From: a virus
Length of the DNA: 48,162 bases
Strand: one strand, 5' to 3'
IMG/VR virus record: IMGVR_UViG_3300018416_000027
Span: 1 to 48,162 of that record
Shown: piece after piece, positions 10,738 through 19,547 of the stretch
Layout: each line of letters starts with the position of its first letter
Numbering within the stretch: position 1 is the first letter of the stretch
Program-made: the position numbers and the translations under genes
Notes under the pieces: model-generated
Seen by the model: the letters and a program-made list of their open reading frames with translations, nothing else
Databases searched by the model: none
Told to the model about the DNA's origin: nothing

Positions 10738-12993
10738 TTACGCAATTAAATCAACGAATCGTGTCAGAAGAACACGAGAGGTTTTCTTCGTATTCAGAAA
10801 CTTGGAGAAGTTTCTTGCAAGTCTAGTAGAGGTCATATCAGAAGTTGCATTCAATTCTTCGATAGTGATCTTCTGTTTGTTTCGTGGAACCAGAAAGAAT
10901 TCGTCTCGTCCAGTACCTGTGAGCGAATAGTACCCTTTGTCCTTGAATGAAGCACGAACATTGGTCAGTTCTTTATCTGCCTTCCAAGTATCAGCCCAAC
11001 TCAGGTTTTTATTGACCATAAAACCATCTCGAATAGAACTACGATTTGATTCAACGATGTAATAACCCATAGTGGTAACACCCCAACGATCCTTGATCAT
11101 CTTGTTCAACATGATTGTCTGAGCATATGAATCGTTAGTCATTTCATATGTTTTTTGGGTAGTACGATCAGTGATGAAGTGGCGACATTTGTATGCCACA
11201 CCATCAACATAATTTCTGTTATGCAAACTACCATTTTCAGTATGCAGGTTCGAACCTGCACCATCAGAAAGGGTAATCAATGAAACTTTCTCTGCAGATG
11301 TTTCTTTGATAAAGTCACCCATGTATGTATAAACCCAAGCCAGTGCTTCATTCAGAGGTGTTTGTGCAAGACCATATCCACGGCTCATGAAAAATCTCCA
11401 GTCTTTCAATCTGCGTGTCATAGTATTGAATTCGCTGCTAGTCATCTTACTTGACAGCAGTTCCAACATATTGAAGTCGAAAGAGGACACATTAATATAG
11501 GGAGCAGTGCCAGCGTCTTTATTATAATCTTTCTCACGCTGTGCAGAATACTTTTCGTACGCAGCTTTGTATTTCTCTAAACCAATGTTCTCAGCATGGG
11601 ACATATTACGGTATCCATTGGTAAATGCTAAGACTTTGTATGGAATCTTGGCACGGTTGCAGAACATAGCAAGGTTAATGACCTGCGATAGTGTGTCCCT
11701 AATAATGCGATCCATAGAACCTGACCAGTCCACAAGAATCATCATAGCGTGGTTCTTACCTTCAGGAAGGATAGTGATTCGTTTGAACAGATCGTCTTTG
11801 ATTTTATAACCATAGATTTTACCCATGTTCAAAGATCCTGACTTTGAAGTCTGTGCACGTTTGAATAGCTGTGCAGACTTCTTCATCTCAAACTCTTTAA
11901 CCATGTAGTTGACTACATTTTGAGAATCACGAATGAATTGATCATACTCAGCATCAACTTTCTCATTCATCTCGTCATATCCAGAGCGGAATTTCTCAAG
12001 ATCAGTTTCGTTAATAACATTTTTATAAGAAACGACAGGAGAGATATAATACTCACCGAATTCCCAGTTGATGTATTGGGTATTCATATCAGCTGCTTCT
12101 TCAAGACGTGCGTCCATCGCTTTCTGAGTTTTTGCTTCTAAAGAATCTTTGGTGTAATCAGATTCTTCATCTAACTCATTATATGAATCCAAAGGTGCAA
12201 ATGTTTCAGGAGTGGAATCTCTGTCGATAGTACCTTCATCTAAATGGTTTTTGTTATCAGGGGCTGGGGTAGTCCCAGATCCAAAATCATCTTCAGTCTG
12301 GTCGTATGAGTCATCATATTCTGTGTCGTCTTCATACATTTCAGAATCCGCATCATCATAATCTTCTTCTTGAGCATCCTCTTCCATTTCACCATTCTCG
12401 ATAGCGATACGCAATAGTTCTTCTTGTTCTTCACGCTCTGCATCACGCTTTGCTTTAGCCCAAGCAAAAATATCGTTAGCAAGTTTGACAACTTCTGGAA
12501 TAGTCTCAAGACGTTCAGCACGTTGGATAAAGTTACGCTCATCAGAGTCGAAAGTAACTTTGCTGGACAATCCTACTTTGAACCACAAATTGATTCTGTC
12601 AATAAGAATTTGTTCGTTGACATTACCGTCCACGTCAAAGAAATTCTTTTCGTTGATTTGGCGATAGCCTTCAGCCATACGGCGACGAAGTCCAGGATAT
12701 TTGCGCTTGATTAACTTTTCAATACGAACATCTTCGAGGACGTTCATGTAGCCACGCAAAGAAGGGTTTTGTTTGATTGGTGCGCTGTACTGATCATTGT
12801 CAGTATAAAGCGCATGCCCTACCTCGTGTGCGATCAACATGTCTTCAATCTCTGGAGACATATCTTTCCACATAGGAAGGGTAAGAACACGGGATTTTAC
12901 ATCAAAGGATGCTGTCGAAACGTTAGACCGAACTACAGTAACGTTTTCTGTAGCCAGTAGTTTCGCAGAAAGATCAGAAGCAATAACAGTCAT
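10738..12993 (-). CDS. HExxH and VWA domain protein, CobT-like partner of CobS
   Basis: A 751-aa protein. Residues 56-60 are HEVGH inside AHEVGHALYTD, a zinc-metalloprotease-like motif. A very acidic linker spans about 202-290. A VWA domain near 415-620 contains the metal site D422-x-S424-x-S426 in LVDWSGSMD. The layout of a CobT-type VWA module next to an AAA+ CobS/MoxR ATPase recalls MoxR-VWA pairs (CobS/CobT, NorQ/NorD, RavA/ViaA). The added HExxH motif suggests metal binding or peptidase activity. In cyanophages the same gene is annotated as a peptidase or hypothetical. The target is unknown. Own sigma70 promoter at 13020-13048. Confidence 0.85.
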   Translation of the reverse strand: MTVIASDLSAKLLATENVTVVRSNVSTASFDVKSRVLTLPMWKDMSPEIEDMLIAHEVGHALYTDNDQYSAPIKQNPSLRGYMNVLEDVRIEKLIKRKYPGLRRRMAEGYRQINEKNFFDVDGNVNEQILIDRINLWFKVGLSSKVTFDSDERNFIQRAERLETIPEVVKLANDIFAWAKAKRDAEREEQEELLRIAIENGEMEEDAQEEDYDDADSEMYEDDTEYDDSYDQTEDDFGSGTTPAPDNKNHLDEGTIDRDSTPETFAPLDSYNELDEESDYTKDSLEAKTQKAMDARLEEAADMNTQYINWEFGEYYISPVVSYKNVINETDLEKFRSGYDEMNEKVDAEYDQFIRDSQNVVNYMVKEFEMKKSAQLFKRAQTSKSGSLNMGKIYGYKIKDDLFKRITILPEGKNHAMMILVDWSGSMDRIIRDTLSQVINLAMFCNRAKIPYKVLAFTNGYRNMSHAENIGLEKYKAAYEKYSAQREKDYNKDAGTAPYINVSSFDFNMLELLSSKMTSSEFNTMTRRLKDWRFFMSRGYGLAQTPLNEALAWVYTYMGDFIKETSAEKVSLITLSDGAGSNLHTENGSLHNRNYVDGVAYKCRHFITDRTTQKTYEMTNDSYAQTIMLNKMIKDRWGVTTMGYYIVESNRSSIRDGFMVNKNLSWADTWKADKELTNVRASFKDKGYYSLTGTGRDEFFLVPRNKQKITIEELNATSDMTSTRLARNFSKFLNTKKTSRVLLTRFVDLIA

Positions 12994-13019
12994 AATATAT
13001 CTCCAACGTTTGTAGATGT

Positions 13020-13048
13020 ATTATACAACACTTCTTAGAAAAAGTCAA
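13020..13048 (-). promoter_or_regulatory. Sigma70-type promoter of the CobT-like gene
   Basis: TTGACT (13048-13043), 17 bp, TATAAT (13025-13020), with the TACATCTACAAACG leader downstream and an A/T-rich UP-element-like tract (13050-13080) upstream. Confidence 0.92.
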
Positions 13049-13087
13049 CAACTTTTTTCAAAAAATTTTATTTTTTATTGCAAAGGG

Positions 13088-14806
13088 TTAGCCAGACGCT
13101 ATCGTGGAGAAATCATGCTGCTTCTCAAACTTAATCACAGATCGGAATTTATCAAATAGCTGATCACCCTTGTGACTTATTACAAAGATATTTGTATTCT
13201 CTCCAAGAGATCCCATTAGATTTAAGAAGTAATCTGTTCCAGCGGAATCCAGAGAAGAATCAAAGATCTCATCAAGAATTAGTAAGTTAGTGTTAACAGA
13301 GTTTTTCATCTTAGCGATCTGTCGCCAAGTGAAAAGAATGGACAAATCAATACGCATCTTTTCTCCTTCTGAGAAACTAGCGTAGGTAAACTCATCACGG
13401 AATCGTGACTTAACAATCTCATTAAACGATTCGTCTAATTCAAAATGGATATAAGCATCCATAGATTGTAGATATTTATTAATTAACTTATTCATTACAG
13501 GAAGGTATTCCCGAATGATAGCCGTTTTAATTCCTGTATCTTTTAACAATTGAGAACTAATTTCTTCCATATTTCGTTCTGCAATTAATGTCTTTTTAGA
13601 GGCAATTTTCTGTAATGCCAATTCTGCCAATTCTTTCAGTTTATTCTTTTCAATGTCAATATCAGTTGTTTCTGATTTAGTTTTATTAATCTCGTTTTCA
13701 AGTTCTTTAATTTGTTTATTGACAATTGTTACAGTCTGATTCTTGGTAGATAACTCAATGTTTTTATCAGTGATCTGCTTTTGAATTGCAGCTAGTGCAG
13801 CCAAGTCTTCACGAAGGGTAGTAAGTTTATTCTGTAGATTACCTGATTTGGTATTGAATTCTTTGATCTCGTTTTCAAGTTCATTAACCTTGTTCTGTTT
13901 GAATGACAGATCAAGTTCTTGACTACATGTTGGACAAGAATCGTTCTTTTGATAAAATTCGATATGCTCAGCACACCGATTTTGTTTCTCTTCTAAGATG
14001 TTTTGTGCACCTGAAGCAATGCGCAACTCATCTTCGATAGCACCCTTACCAGACACACTCTCTGTTAGAGTTTTAATATCCTCTAATAACACATCAATCT
14101 CTGTTTGCGTTTCTTCAATAAGTGCTGTGTTCTGTTTGATCTTACTTTCAACAACTTTAATTGAATCAGTCTTTGCTTTGGAGATAGTCTGAATAAGTGT
14201 TTGTTGAGAATCAACTTTGGTTTTTGCGTTAGAGATTTCAGACTCTACACGAATGATAGCATCTTTGGTAGCACTACCACGCTCTTTCAATAACTGATTC
14301 ATCGTGCTGAAGATACGAATGTCTAGGATGTCTTCAATAACATCACGTCTCTGCAGCGGAGAAAGTTGCATGAATGGAACAAATGAAGCAGAACCAAGGA
14401 TAACAACCTGTGTGAATGTTTTGTAGTTCAGCTTTAAGATCTGTTGTTCCAGCACCTTCTGGTAGTCTTTAACAGCAGCGTCTTGATTGATCAATTCACC
14501 GTTCTGCATTATGTTAAAAACGTTTGGTTTGATACCACGTTCGATAACATATTTGTTTCTGCCGATGGTAAACTCAACAGTAACCATACAGTTCTTTTGA
14601 TTGATAGAGTTGATTAGCTGATTCTTCTTAACGTTTCGGAATGGCTTACCGAACAGAGCAAAACAAAGCGCATCTAGAATGGTGGATTTACCCTCACCGT
14701 TCTTACCAACAATAAGAGTGGTTGTGGAACGATCTAGTTTTACAGTTGTCTGTGCGTTGCCTGTGGAAAGAAAATTCTTCCACGATACCGAATTAAAAAT
14801 TATCAT
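13088..14806 (-). CDS. 46: Recombination endonuclease subunit gp46 (Rad50-like)
   Basis: A 572-aa SMC/Rad50-type ATPase. Walker A GKNGEGKST is at 34-42. A long coiled coil spans about 180-430, with the zinc hook CPTC at 291-294. The signature motif SFSEGEKMRIDLS and Walker B LLILDEIFDSSLD lie near the C-terminus. With gp47 it resects DNA ends for recombination-dependent replication and helps degrade host DNA. T4 gp46 is 560 aa, so this is complete. The start ATG overlaps the gp47 stop as TAATG. Confidence 0.97.
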   Translation of the reverse strand: MIIFNSVSWKNFLSTGNAQTTVKLDRSTTTLIVGKNGEGKSTILDALCFALFGKPFRNVKKNQLINSINQKNCMVTVEFTIGRNKYVIERGIKPNVFNIMQNGELINQDAAVKDYQKVLEQQILKLNYKTFTQVVILGSASFVPFMQLSPLQRRDVIEDILDIRIFSTMNQLLKERGSATKDAIIRVESEISNAKTKVDSQQTLIQTISKAKTDSIKVVESKIKQNTALIEETQTEIDVLLEDIKTLTESVSGKGAIEDELRIASGAQNILEEKQNRCAEHIEFYQKNDSCPTCSQELDLSFKQNKVNELENEIKEFNTKSGNLQNKLTTLREDLAALAAIQKQITDKNIELSTKNQTVTIVNKQIKELENEINKTKSETTDIDIEKNKLKELAELALQKIASKKTLIAERNMEEISSQLLKDTGIKTAIIREYLPVMNKLINKYLQSMDAYIHFELDESFNEIVKSRFRDEFTYASFSEGEKMRIDLSILFTWRQIAKMKNSVNTNLLILDEIFDSSLDSAGTDYFLNLMGSLGENTNIFVISHKGDQLFDKFRSVIKFEKQHDFSTIASG

Positions 14807-15864
14807 TAAACAACCTCAAGATTGATGGCTTCTGTGTAGAGTCCACGCATATATGTTTTCACAGCTTCCTTATCAACATCAGTTTCTACTGAGTCAATGT
14901 AATTAGAAAGAACGCTTAACGTATCTTCAAGATTGATAGATTCGTCCTGCAGTTCACCATTATCAAATTCTGATAAGTCTTCAACAATTTTAATGTCGTG
15001 ACAACCTAGAGTATACAACTTATGAACGAATTTGTCAAATTTATAGTAGTCAGTTTTATTGAGAACTACAACCTTAACGATAGAATCTTCCAAACTAAGT
15101 GTGTCTAGATCTACAGGTTCTTGCTCTTTGTCGTCATAGACAACACGCTTAAACATCTTGTAGGGATTTTCAACAAACTCTAATTTTCGTGTTTCTAGAT
15201 CAAAGAAGTGAAAACCTCGTGGATCATCATAGTCATTCCACGTCATCTCGTATGGGTTTCCGAGATAGTAAATCTGCCCATCGTCAGACTTGTGGTGATA
15301 GTGACCACTGAATACCATATCAAATTTCTTGAAGATATTTTTCGAGATACCTTCTGCTGATACTTGTCCACGATGCATAACAAAACCTTCAATCTCGAAG
15401 TGTCCCATACAGATAGTGGATGTAGAATTTTCCATCACTTCCAATGTTCGTGTATAGTTGTCAGCGCAGATCCATGGAACGAAACAAATTTCATAACCAT
15501 TGATGTCAAGGGTTGATGCTTCAGATAGGATCTCGATGTTACCGTATTCACGCAGTAGTAATTCTGGAGAGTTTACTTCATTGGTGTTTTTAAAGTAGGT
15601 ATCATGATTGCCTGCGATCATGTAGATCTTAATACCACGCTCTTCCAACTTATCAAACCACATTTTCTTTGCACGATCCAGCGCATAAAAGTTCATATAC
15701 TTTCTGCGATCAAAAGTGTCTCCTAACACAAGCAGCGTATCAACACCACTTGCATCAAGAGCAGGAAAGAATGTGTTTTCGTAAAATTTCTCGTAGAAGT
15801 CAAGAAACGCAACGCTGTCGTTACGTGCACCAAAATGCTGGTCGGTGATAATGGCAACTTTCAA
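14806..15864 (-). CDS. 47: Recombination endonuclease subunit gp47 (Mre11-like)
   Basis: A 352-aa calcineurin-like phosphoesterase with the nuclease motifs in order: ITDQHFG, VLGDTFDRR, MIAGNHDTY, GHFEIEG and FSGHYHHK. These bind two metal ions. It partners gp46. The start appears to be TTG at 15864, since the preceding GGAG in the end of gp55 is correctly spaced and no ATG is available before the first motif. T4 gp47 is 339 aa. It overlaps gp46 and lies one base from gp55. Confidence 0.96.
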   Translation of the reverse strand: MKVAIITDQHFGARNDSVAFLDFYEKFYENTFFPALDASGVDTLLVLGDTFDRRKYMNFYALDRAKKMWFDKLEERGIKIYMIAGNHDTYFKNTNEVNSPELLLREYGNIEILSEASTLDINGYEICFVPWICADNYTRTLEVMENSTSTICMGHFEIEGFVMHRGQVSAEGISKNIFKKFDMVFSGHYHHKSDDGQIYYLGNPYEMTWNDYDDPRGFHFFDLETRKLEFVENPYKMFKRVVYDDKEQEPVDLDTLSLEDSIVKVVVLNKTDYYKFDKFVHKLYTLGCHDIKIVEDLSEFDNGELQDESINLEDTLSVLSNYIDSVETDVDKEAVKTYMRGLYTEAINLEVV

Positions 15865-15865
15865 T

Positions 15866-16456
15866 TTAGTTCTCCGAATCGTCTAAGTTCTCCATATCAT
15901 CCGAAGGATCATCATCGGTGTCAATAAAGTCTTCAAGAGATACATGGTTAGATTTTGCTTTTTTCGCTGCAGCACGTTGTTCACGTTTACGTTCAAAGAA
16001 ATCGTCAACTTGGTGATTGGACTGCATATGTTCCATGTATGTGTTGTGGAACAGGTTAGAATCTTCACCATCCTGTACGTCAAACAACTCCATAGGAAGT
16101 TCTTGAATCATCTTACCTTTGATGTAAGTTTGTTTCTTTTCTTTTTGGATTCTACGCAAGAACGCATAGTAGATAATCTGAGTGAAATAGGCGAATGGAT
16201 TATTAGATTTAGCTGGGTCAAAGTTATCAATATACTGGAGACAGTTTTCAATACCGTCCGAGATCATTTCTTCACGATAACTGTAGTTAATAAAATTTGG
16301 TTTGTACGACAGGTGTGTAGCAATCTTTAGGATACACTCTCCGATATAGTTACTCACTATCGGTTTGGGTTTGTCTTTCAGTTTAGCTTCTGTGACTTTC
16401 GATCGGTACTCAACAATCGCTTCCAAAAACTTTTTATTATCTACATAGTGCGCCAT
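15866..16456 (-). CDS. 55: Late-transcription sigma factor gp55
   Basis: A 196-aa minimal sigma factor. Residues 50-125 hold the conserved region 2-like part (FINYSYREEMISDGIENCLQ, then NPFAYFTQIIYYAFLRRIQK), which recognises the TATAAATA-type late promoters found in the virion gene block. The basic/acidic C-terminus would contact the gp45 clamp and polymerase. T4 gp55 is 185 aa. A sigma70-like promoter (16491-16519) drives it, so it is made before late genes switch on. gp33 is not visible in the window. Confidence 0.95.
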   Translation of the reverse strand: MAHYVDNKKFLEAIVEYRSKVTEAKLKDKPKPIVSNYIGECILKIATHLSYKPNFINYSYREEMISDGIENCLQYIDNFDPAKSNNPFAYFTQIIYYAFLRRIQKEKKQTYIKGKMIQELPMELFDVQDGEDSNLFHNTYMEHMQSNHQVDDFFERKREQRAAAKKAKSNHVSLEDFIDTDDDPSDDMENLDDSEN

Positions 16457-16490
16457 TAAATTAAATCTTCCTATTTCAATTCATACATGT

Positions 16491-16519
16491 ATTATACAAC
16501 ACTTCATTCAAAAAGACAA
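16491..16519 (-). promoter_or_regulatory. Sigma70-type promoter of the gp55-47-46 operon
   Basis: TTGTCT (16519-16514), 17 bp, TATAAT (16496-16491). Just upstream lies TTGCAATGTTGCAA (16529-16542), a near-palindromic operator-like element. Confidence 0.8.
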
Positions 16520-16540
16520 CCAACTAAATTGCAACATTGC

Positions 16541-16595
16541 AACCCTAGCTGTTGACAAATGCTTGACGATGGGGCATAATAGCGGAGTTAGGGTT
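16541..16595. promoter_or_regulatory. Stem-loop enclosing a plus-strand sigma70-like promoter
   Basis: AACCCTA (16541-16547) and TAGGGTT (16589-16595) can pair. Between them the plus strand carries a perfect TTGACA (16552-16557), 17 bp and CATAAT (16575-16580), pointing opposite to all genes. It could terminate the upstream gene on the minus strand or start an antisense RNA. Confidence 0.45.
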
Positions 16596-16616
16596 GATGA
16601 TGAGATAGATTGTTAC

Positions 16617-17015
16617 TTAGTGATATTTCTTTCTAACCTCTTCAGATACAGCGACATACTCTTCTTCGTCTTCTTCATAGGATTCATCCTCCCAATCACC
16701 CAGAGATGCATCACCTTCTTCAGCAGAACGCACGACAAGTTTTCTAAAATGAGTAATCATATCATTACTTAGCGGAAGTTCATATACAATAAATTTATTC
16801 TTTAATTCATATTCAGCATGGTCAGAGAATTGACACAATGGCATCGCTGTGAATCTTGACGTCACTGTATCCTCTGATGCTTTTTGCATTAACATGTTTA
16901 TAAGCATAGGGTACAAAACAGTTGTAACTTCTTCAGTCTCGGCTATCTTCAATGCCATGACCTGTTCTCCAGTTGACAACTTTAATACAACGTACTCTGA
17001 GTTTTCATTTTTCAA
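16617..17015 (-). CDS. Sm-like fold hypothetical protein (132 aa)
   Basis: Starts at TTG 17015, which overlaps the UvsW stop as TTGA. The N-terminus (VVLKLSTGEQVMALKIAETE) has the strand, S-x-G-E-x-V and strand pattern of small Sm-like phage proteins. It resembles the 100-aa product at 1448-1750 in overall layout, including a central P and a C-terminal helix. The C-terminus is strongly acidic (EDESYEEDEEEY). It may bind RNA or other proteins, but no function is known. It lies in the uvsY-uvsW cluster, before the gp55 operon. Confidence 0.72.
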   Translation of the reverse strand: MKNENSEYVVLKLSTGEQVMALKIAETEEVTTVLYPMLINMLMQKASEDTVTSRFTAMPLCQFSDHAEYELKNKFIVYELPLSNDMITHFRKLVVRSAEEGDASLGDWEDESYEEDEEEYVAVSEEVRKKYH

Positions 17016-18496
17016 GATAAATCCACTTCTACAATTTTTAATCTAAATTGTTCTTCAGCGTAAGTTTTGTAACGTTCAGCTGCATGATTTAGAGTGTGGT
17101 TCTTCCACGACTTCCAATGCAAATCATCAGCAAGATCATATAGATTACAAGACGTCTTACCATTCTTCAGTCTCAATCCACGCCCAATACTCTGCAAATT
17201 GCGTATCTTACTTTTAGAAGGGGACGCAAAAATAACGTTCTCAATTGACGGTATATTAATCCCAGTCGAGAAAGTCCCGAACGATGCAATAATGATAGCA
17301 TCTTCCTCCCCCTCGCAGATATGCCTAATTGCCTCTCGATCAGATGTTTGGGTGCCACCATAAACGAAAAATACTTTGCGATTCTCATGGACTTTTTCTT
17401 TAATCAAATCGTGTAAAATTTTACCATGTTTTTCAACAAACTGGAACAACACTAGCGTATTACCCTCACTCTTGACTGCAAGGTTGCGAATAAAATTATT
17501 TCTTTTATCGTTACCAACGATCCAAGCCATTTCATCTTGATATTGGGTATTCTTCATTTCCTTTCGGATTTGTTCAGGATACTTTAAGATGACGCAAGTT
17601 ATTTTTAACTGTGCAAGTCTACCACTGTCCATTAGTTCTTTTGTGGTAGTAACACGATGTACTGGACCAAAAATTCCTTCAAGTGTTAACCGATGAACCT
17701 TCTTGTTATCTATTGTTCCAGTAGTTCCTATTCTATAATCAATGTGGTCAAGTTTAGCCATAACATCAGTCAAGGACTTTGCTTTGAATTGATGCGCCTC
17801 ATCGCCCACAATAGCATTAAACTGTTTGAACCAAGACTTTGGTTGCTTATATACTGACTGCCATGTTGTGATTAAAACATTCTTGGTAAAATCTCTTGTG
17901 AAACCACTGTATAGTTTCTGGCAGTTCTTTCCAACATCCCATCCATTTGCAGTTGAGTAGTCTTGGAAGTCAGCGTATAGTTGTTCAACTAGAGATGTTG
18001 TTGGAACAACAATGATACATTTCTTATCTTGCTCAAGCAACCACCTTATAGATGAGTAGATGATTAGGGATTTCCCCGACGCAGTCGGCGATAGTAAGAG
18101 AGTTCTTTTTTTGTTAATTGCAGTAGAGATTGCATCGAACTGGTAGTCTCGTACGGTGATTGGCTCATTTCTCGACTGTGGATTGAGATCGTCAACCCAT
18201 TGTCGTAAGTCATCGTCATTGATTGCACTTTGTACGGCGAGTTGATTAGATACTGATAATTCATAATCGTTCCTTTTAGCAAATTCTTTGACATAGTCTA
18301 CAAGACCGACATACAAGGTTTTGCGCAATGGATCGTATAATCTTACCTTACCATCCCATAACCTCGCTTTATACTGTGGAGTAAATCTAGCTCCAGGATA
18401 TTCATAGGTGAAGAAGTCACAAAGTTCCTGTTCAATGCTGGCATCACCAAATACTCGAACATAAACCTCATCTAGTTTTTCAATACGAATCTTCAC
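17012..18496 (-). CDS. uvsW: UvsW recombination helicase
   Basis: A 494-aa superfamily 2 helicase. The N-terminal domain (EYPGARFTPQYKARLWDGKV) is typical of UvsW. Helicase motif I SPTASGKS is at 136-143, motif II DEAH lies in GDEAHQF, and motif VI is in QSIGRGLRLKNGK. It unwinds R-loops and branched DNA and switches the phage from origin- to recombination-dependent replication. T4 UvsW is about 500 aa. The start is GTG 18496, two bases after the UvsY stop, with AGGA upstream. Confidence 0.97.
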   Translation of the reverse strand: MKIRIEKLDEVYVRVFGDASIEQELCDFFTYEYPGARFTPQYKARLWDGKVRLYDPLRKTLYVGLVDYVKEFAKRNDYELSVSNQLAVQSAINDDDLRQWVDDLNPQSRNEPITVRDYQFDAISTAINKKRTLLLSPTASGKSLIIYSSIRWLLEQDKKCIIVVPTTSLVEQLYADFQDYSTANGWDVGKNCQKLYSGFTRDFTKNVLITTWQSVYKQPKSWFKQFNAIVGDEAHQFKAKSLTDVMAKLDHIDYRIGTTGTIDNKKVHRLTLEGIFGPVHRVTTTKELMDSGRLAQLKITCVILKYPEQIRKEMKNTQYQDEMAWIVGNDKRNNFIRNLAVKSEGNTLVLFQFVEKHGKILHDLIKEKVHENRKVFFVYGGTQTSDREAIRHICEGEEDAIIIASFGTFSTGINIPSIENVIFASPSKSKIRNLQSIGRGLRLKNGKTSCNLYDLADDLHWKSWKNHTLNHAAERYKTYAEEQFRLKIVEVDLS

Positions 18497-18499
18497 TTA

Positions 18500-18937
18500 T
18501 TACATTCCTGCTAGAAATTTCTTCCATTCAACAGCTGTTTTGATTTGCCAGTCTCTTGCTTTCAGCTGTGTCATGATAGACTCCAAACAATATATCATTG
18601 CCTCGAGATATTCTATTCTGACTTTAATGGTATTTAGTTCAGTATCCCCATGTAAGAACTCATCCATTTCGTTCTTCAAAGGTTTTACTCCTTGCCACTG
18701 CTCCCATCCTAGATTCTGTAATTCATCACGTGACATTTCACCACGGTAGTAACGAAACTTATTCTTACGCAGAATGTTATGATCCGACTGAAGTTTTGTG
18801 TGCTTCAGCTTTACGTTCATCAATAGACGAAGATATTTTGCGTGGAGTTTGGGTGTTGTGGTAGAATGCTCACCGAGATAATTGTCGTCAATTTCACAAT
18901 CGGTTGCCCACATATCTTGAATTTCATTAATGTCCAT
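18500..18937 (-). CDS. uvsY: UvsY recombination mediator
   Basis: A 145-aa helical protein in the place of UvsY, directly before UvsW. The helical C-terminal region (EYLEAMIYCLESIMTQLKAR, then DWQIKTAVEWKKFLAGM) corresponds to the T4 UvsY C-terminus. LRKNKFRYYRGEMSRDELQ corresponds to its central segment. UvsY loads UvsX recombinase onto gp32-coated single-stranded DNA. T4 UvsY is 137 aa. A late-type promoter with a stem-loop (18952-18985) stands upstream. Confidence 0.9.
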   Translation of the reverse strand: MDINEIQDMWATDCEIDDNYLGEHSTTTPKLHAKYLRLLMNVKLKHTKLQSDHNILRKNKFRYYRGEMSRDELQNLGWEQWQGVKPLKNEMDEFLHGDTELNTIKVRIEYLEAMIYCLESIMTQLKARDWQIKTAVEWKKFLAGM

Positions 18938-18949
18938 AATTTACCTCAC

Positions 18950-18985
18950 GTTGTGGTGTCTAGTGACACCGTATCATCTATTTAG
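18950..18985 (-). promoter_or_regulatory. Late-type promoter followed by a stem-loop before uvsY
   Basis: CTAAATAG (18985-18978) overlaps the stop of the upstream gene. It is followed by the hairpin GGTGTC-ACTA-GACACC (18955-18970), which would form the 5' end of the late transcript for uvsY and uvsW. Confidence 0.6.
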
Positions 18986-19518
18986 TCTAAGAATTTATAG
19001 TACCCATAGCGGAATGTTGCATTACCGACCATGTAGTTAACATCTGTATTTGAAGAAGCAAGAACCAATGACTCTAGCGAGATTGGAAACAAGTCTTGAA
19101 ATTGAATTGTAGCAACAGGACTATTTAAATTATCTAGGATCTGTAGCGTTGCTTGAGAATAGTTCTTTGAAAGTTCTAGGTAAGATGATGTTTGATCATT
19201 GCCAACTAGATCTTTATATTGTTCATAGTCTTGTGGGAAACCTAAAGCGATCATCCAGTTGTAGATTGCTCGATAGTTTGCCATAGAGGTATCAATAAGA
19301 AACTGTACTGATAGCTGATCATATGTGATAGATTCTCCAGGAACTGGCTCTAATCTAAAGGGGTTAGCTAACTCAGGTGCACCCAACATAATTCCAGGAA
19401 GATTTACCTGCTGGCAAAAATAGGTTACTTCTGGCAGTTTTGTTATTTCAAACCTAAACCCATTCGGTGAGAGTGGATTGATGTCTGATGGTATTGGGCA
19501 TGAGATTGTCGTTGCCAT
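18982..19518 (-). CDS. Virion structural protein, tail-tube-like
   Basis: A 178-aa protein. Its pattern FRFEITKLPEVTYFCQQVNL, then PGITLG-like and PVPGESITYDQLSVQFLID, and NYRAIYNWMIALGFP is that of the gp19 tail-tube superfamily, which also includes tube initiator and baseplate proteins. It is clearly distinct from gp19 at 25659-26252. Candidates are a tube terminator (gp3 position) or a baseplate-tube protein. The position just after gp23 is the position I associate with a tail completion protein in cyanophage-type genomes. A CTAAATAG late motif precedes it (19548-19555). Confidence 0.7.
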   Translation of the reverse strand: MATTISCPIPSDINPLSPNGFRFEITKLPEVTYFCQQVNLPGIMLGAPELANPFRLEPVPGESITYDQLSVQFLIDTSMANYRAIYNWMIALGFPQDYEQYKDLVGNDQTSSYLELSKNYSQATLQILDNLNSPVATIQFQDLFPISLESLVLASSNTDVNYMVGNATFRYGYYKFLD

Positions 19519-19547
19519 ATTCAGATTCCATTAACGTTTGTTACATA

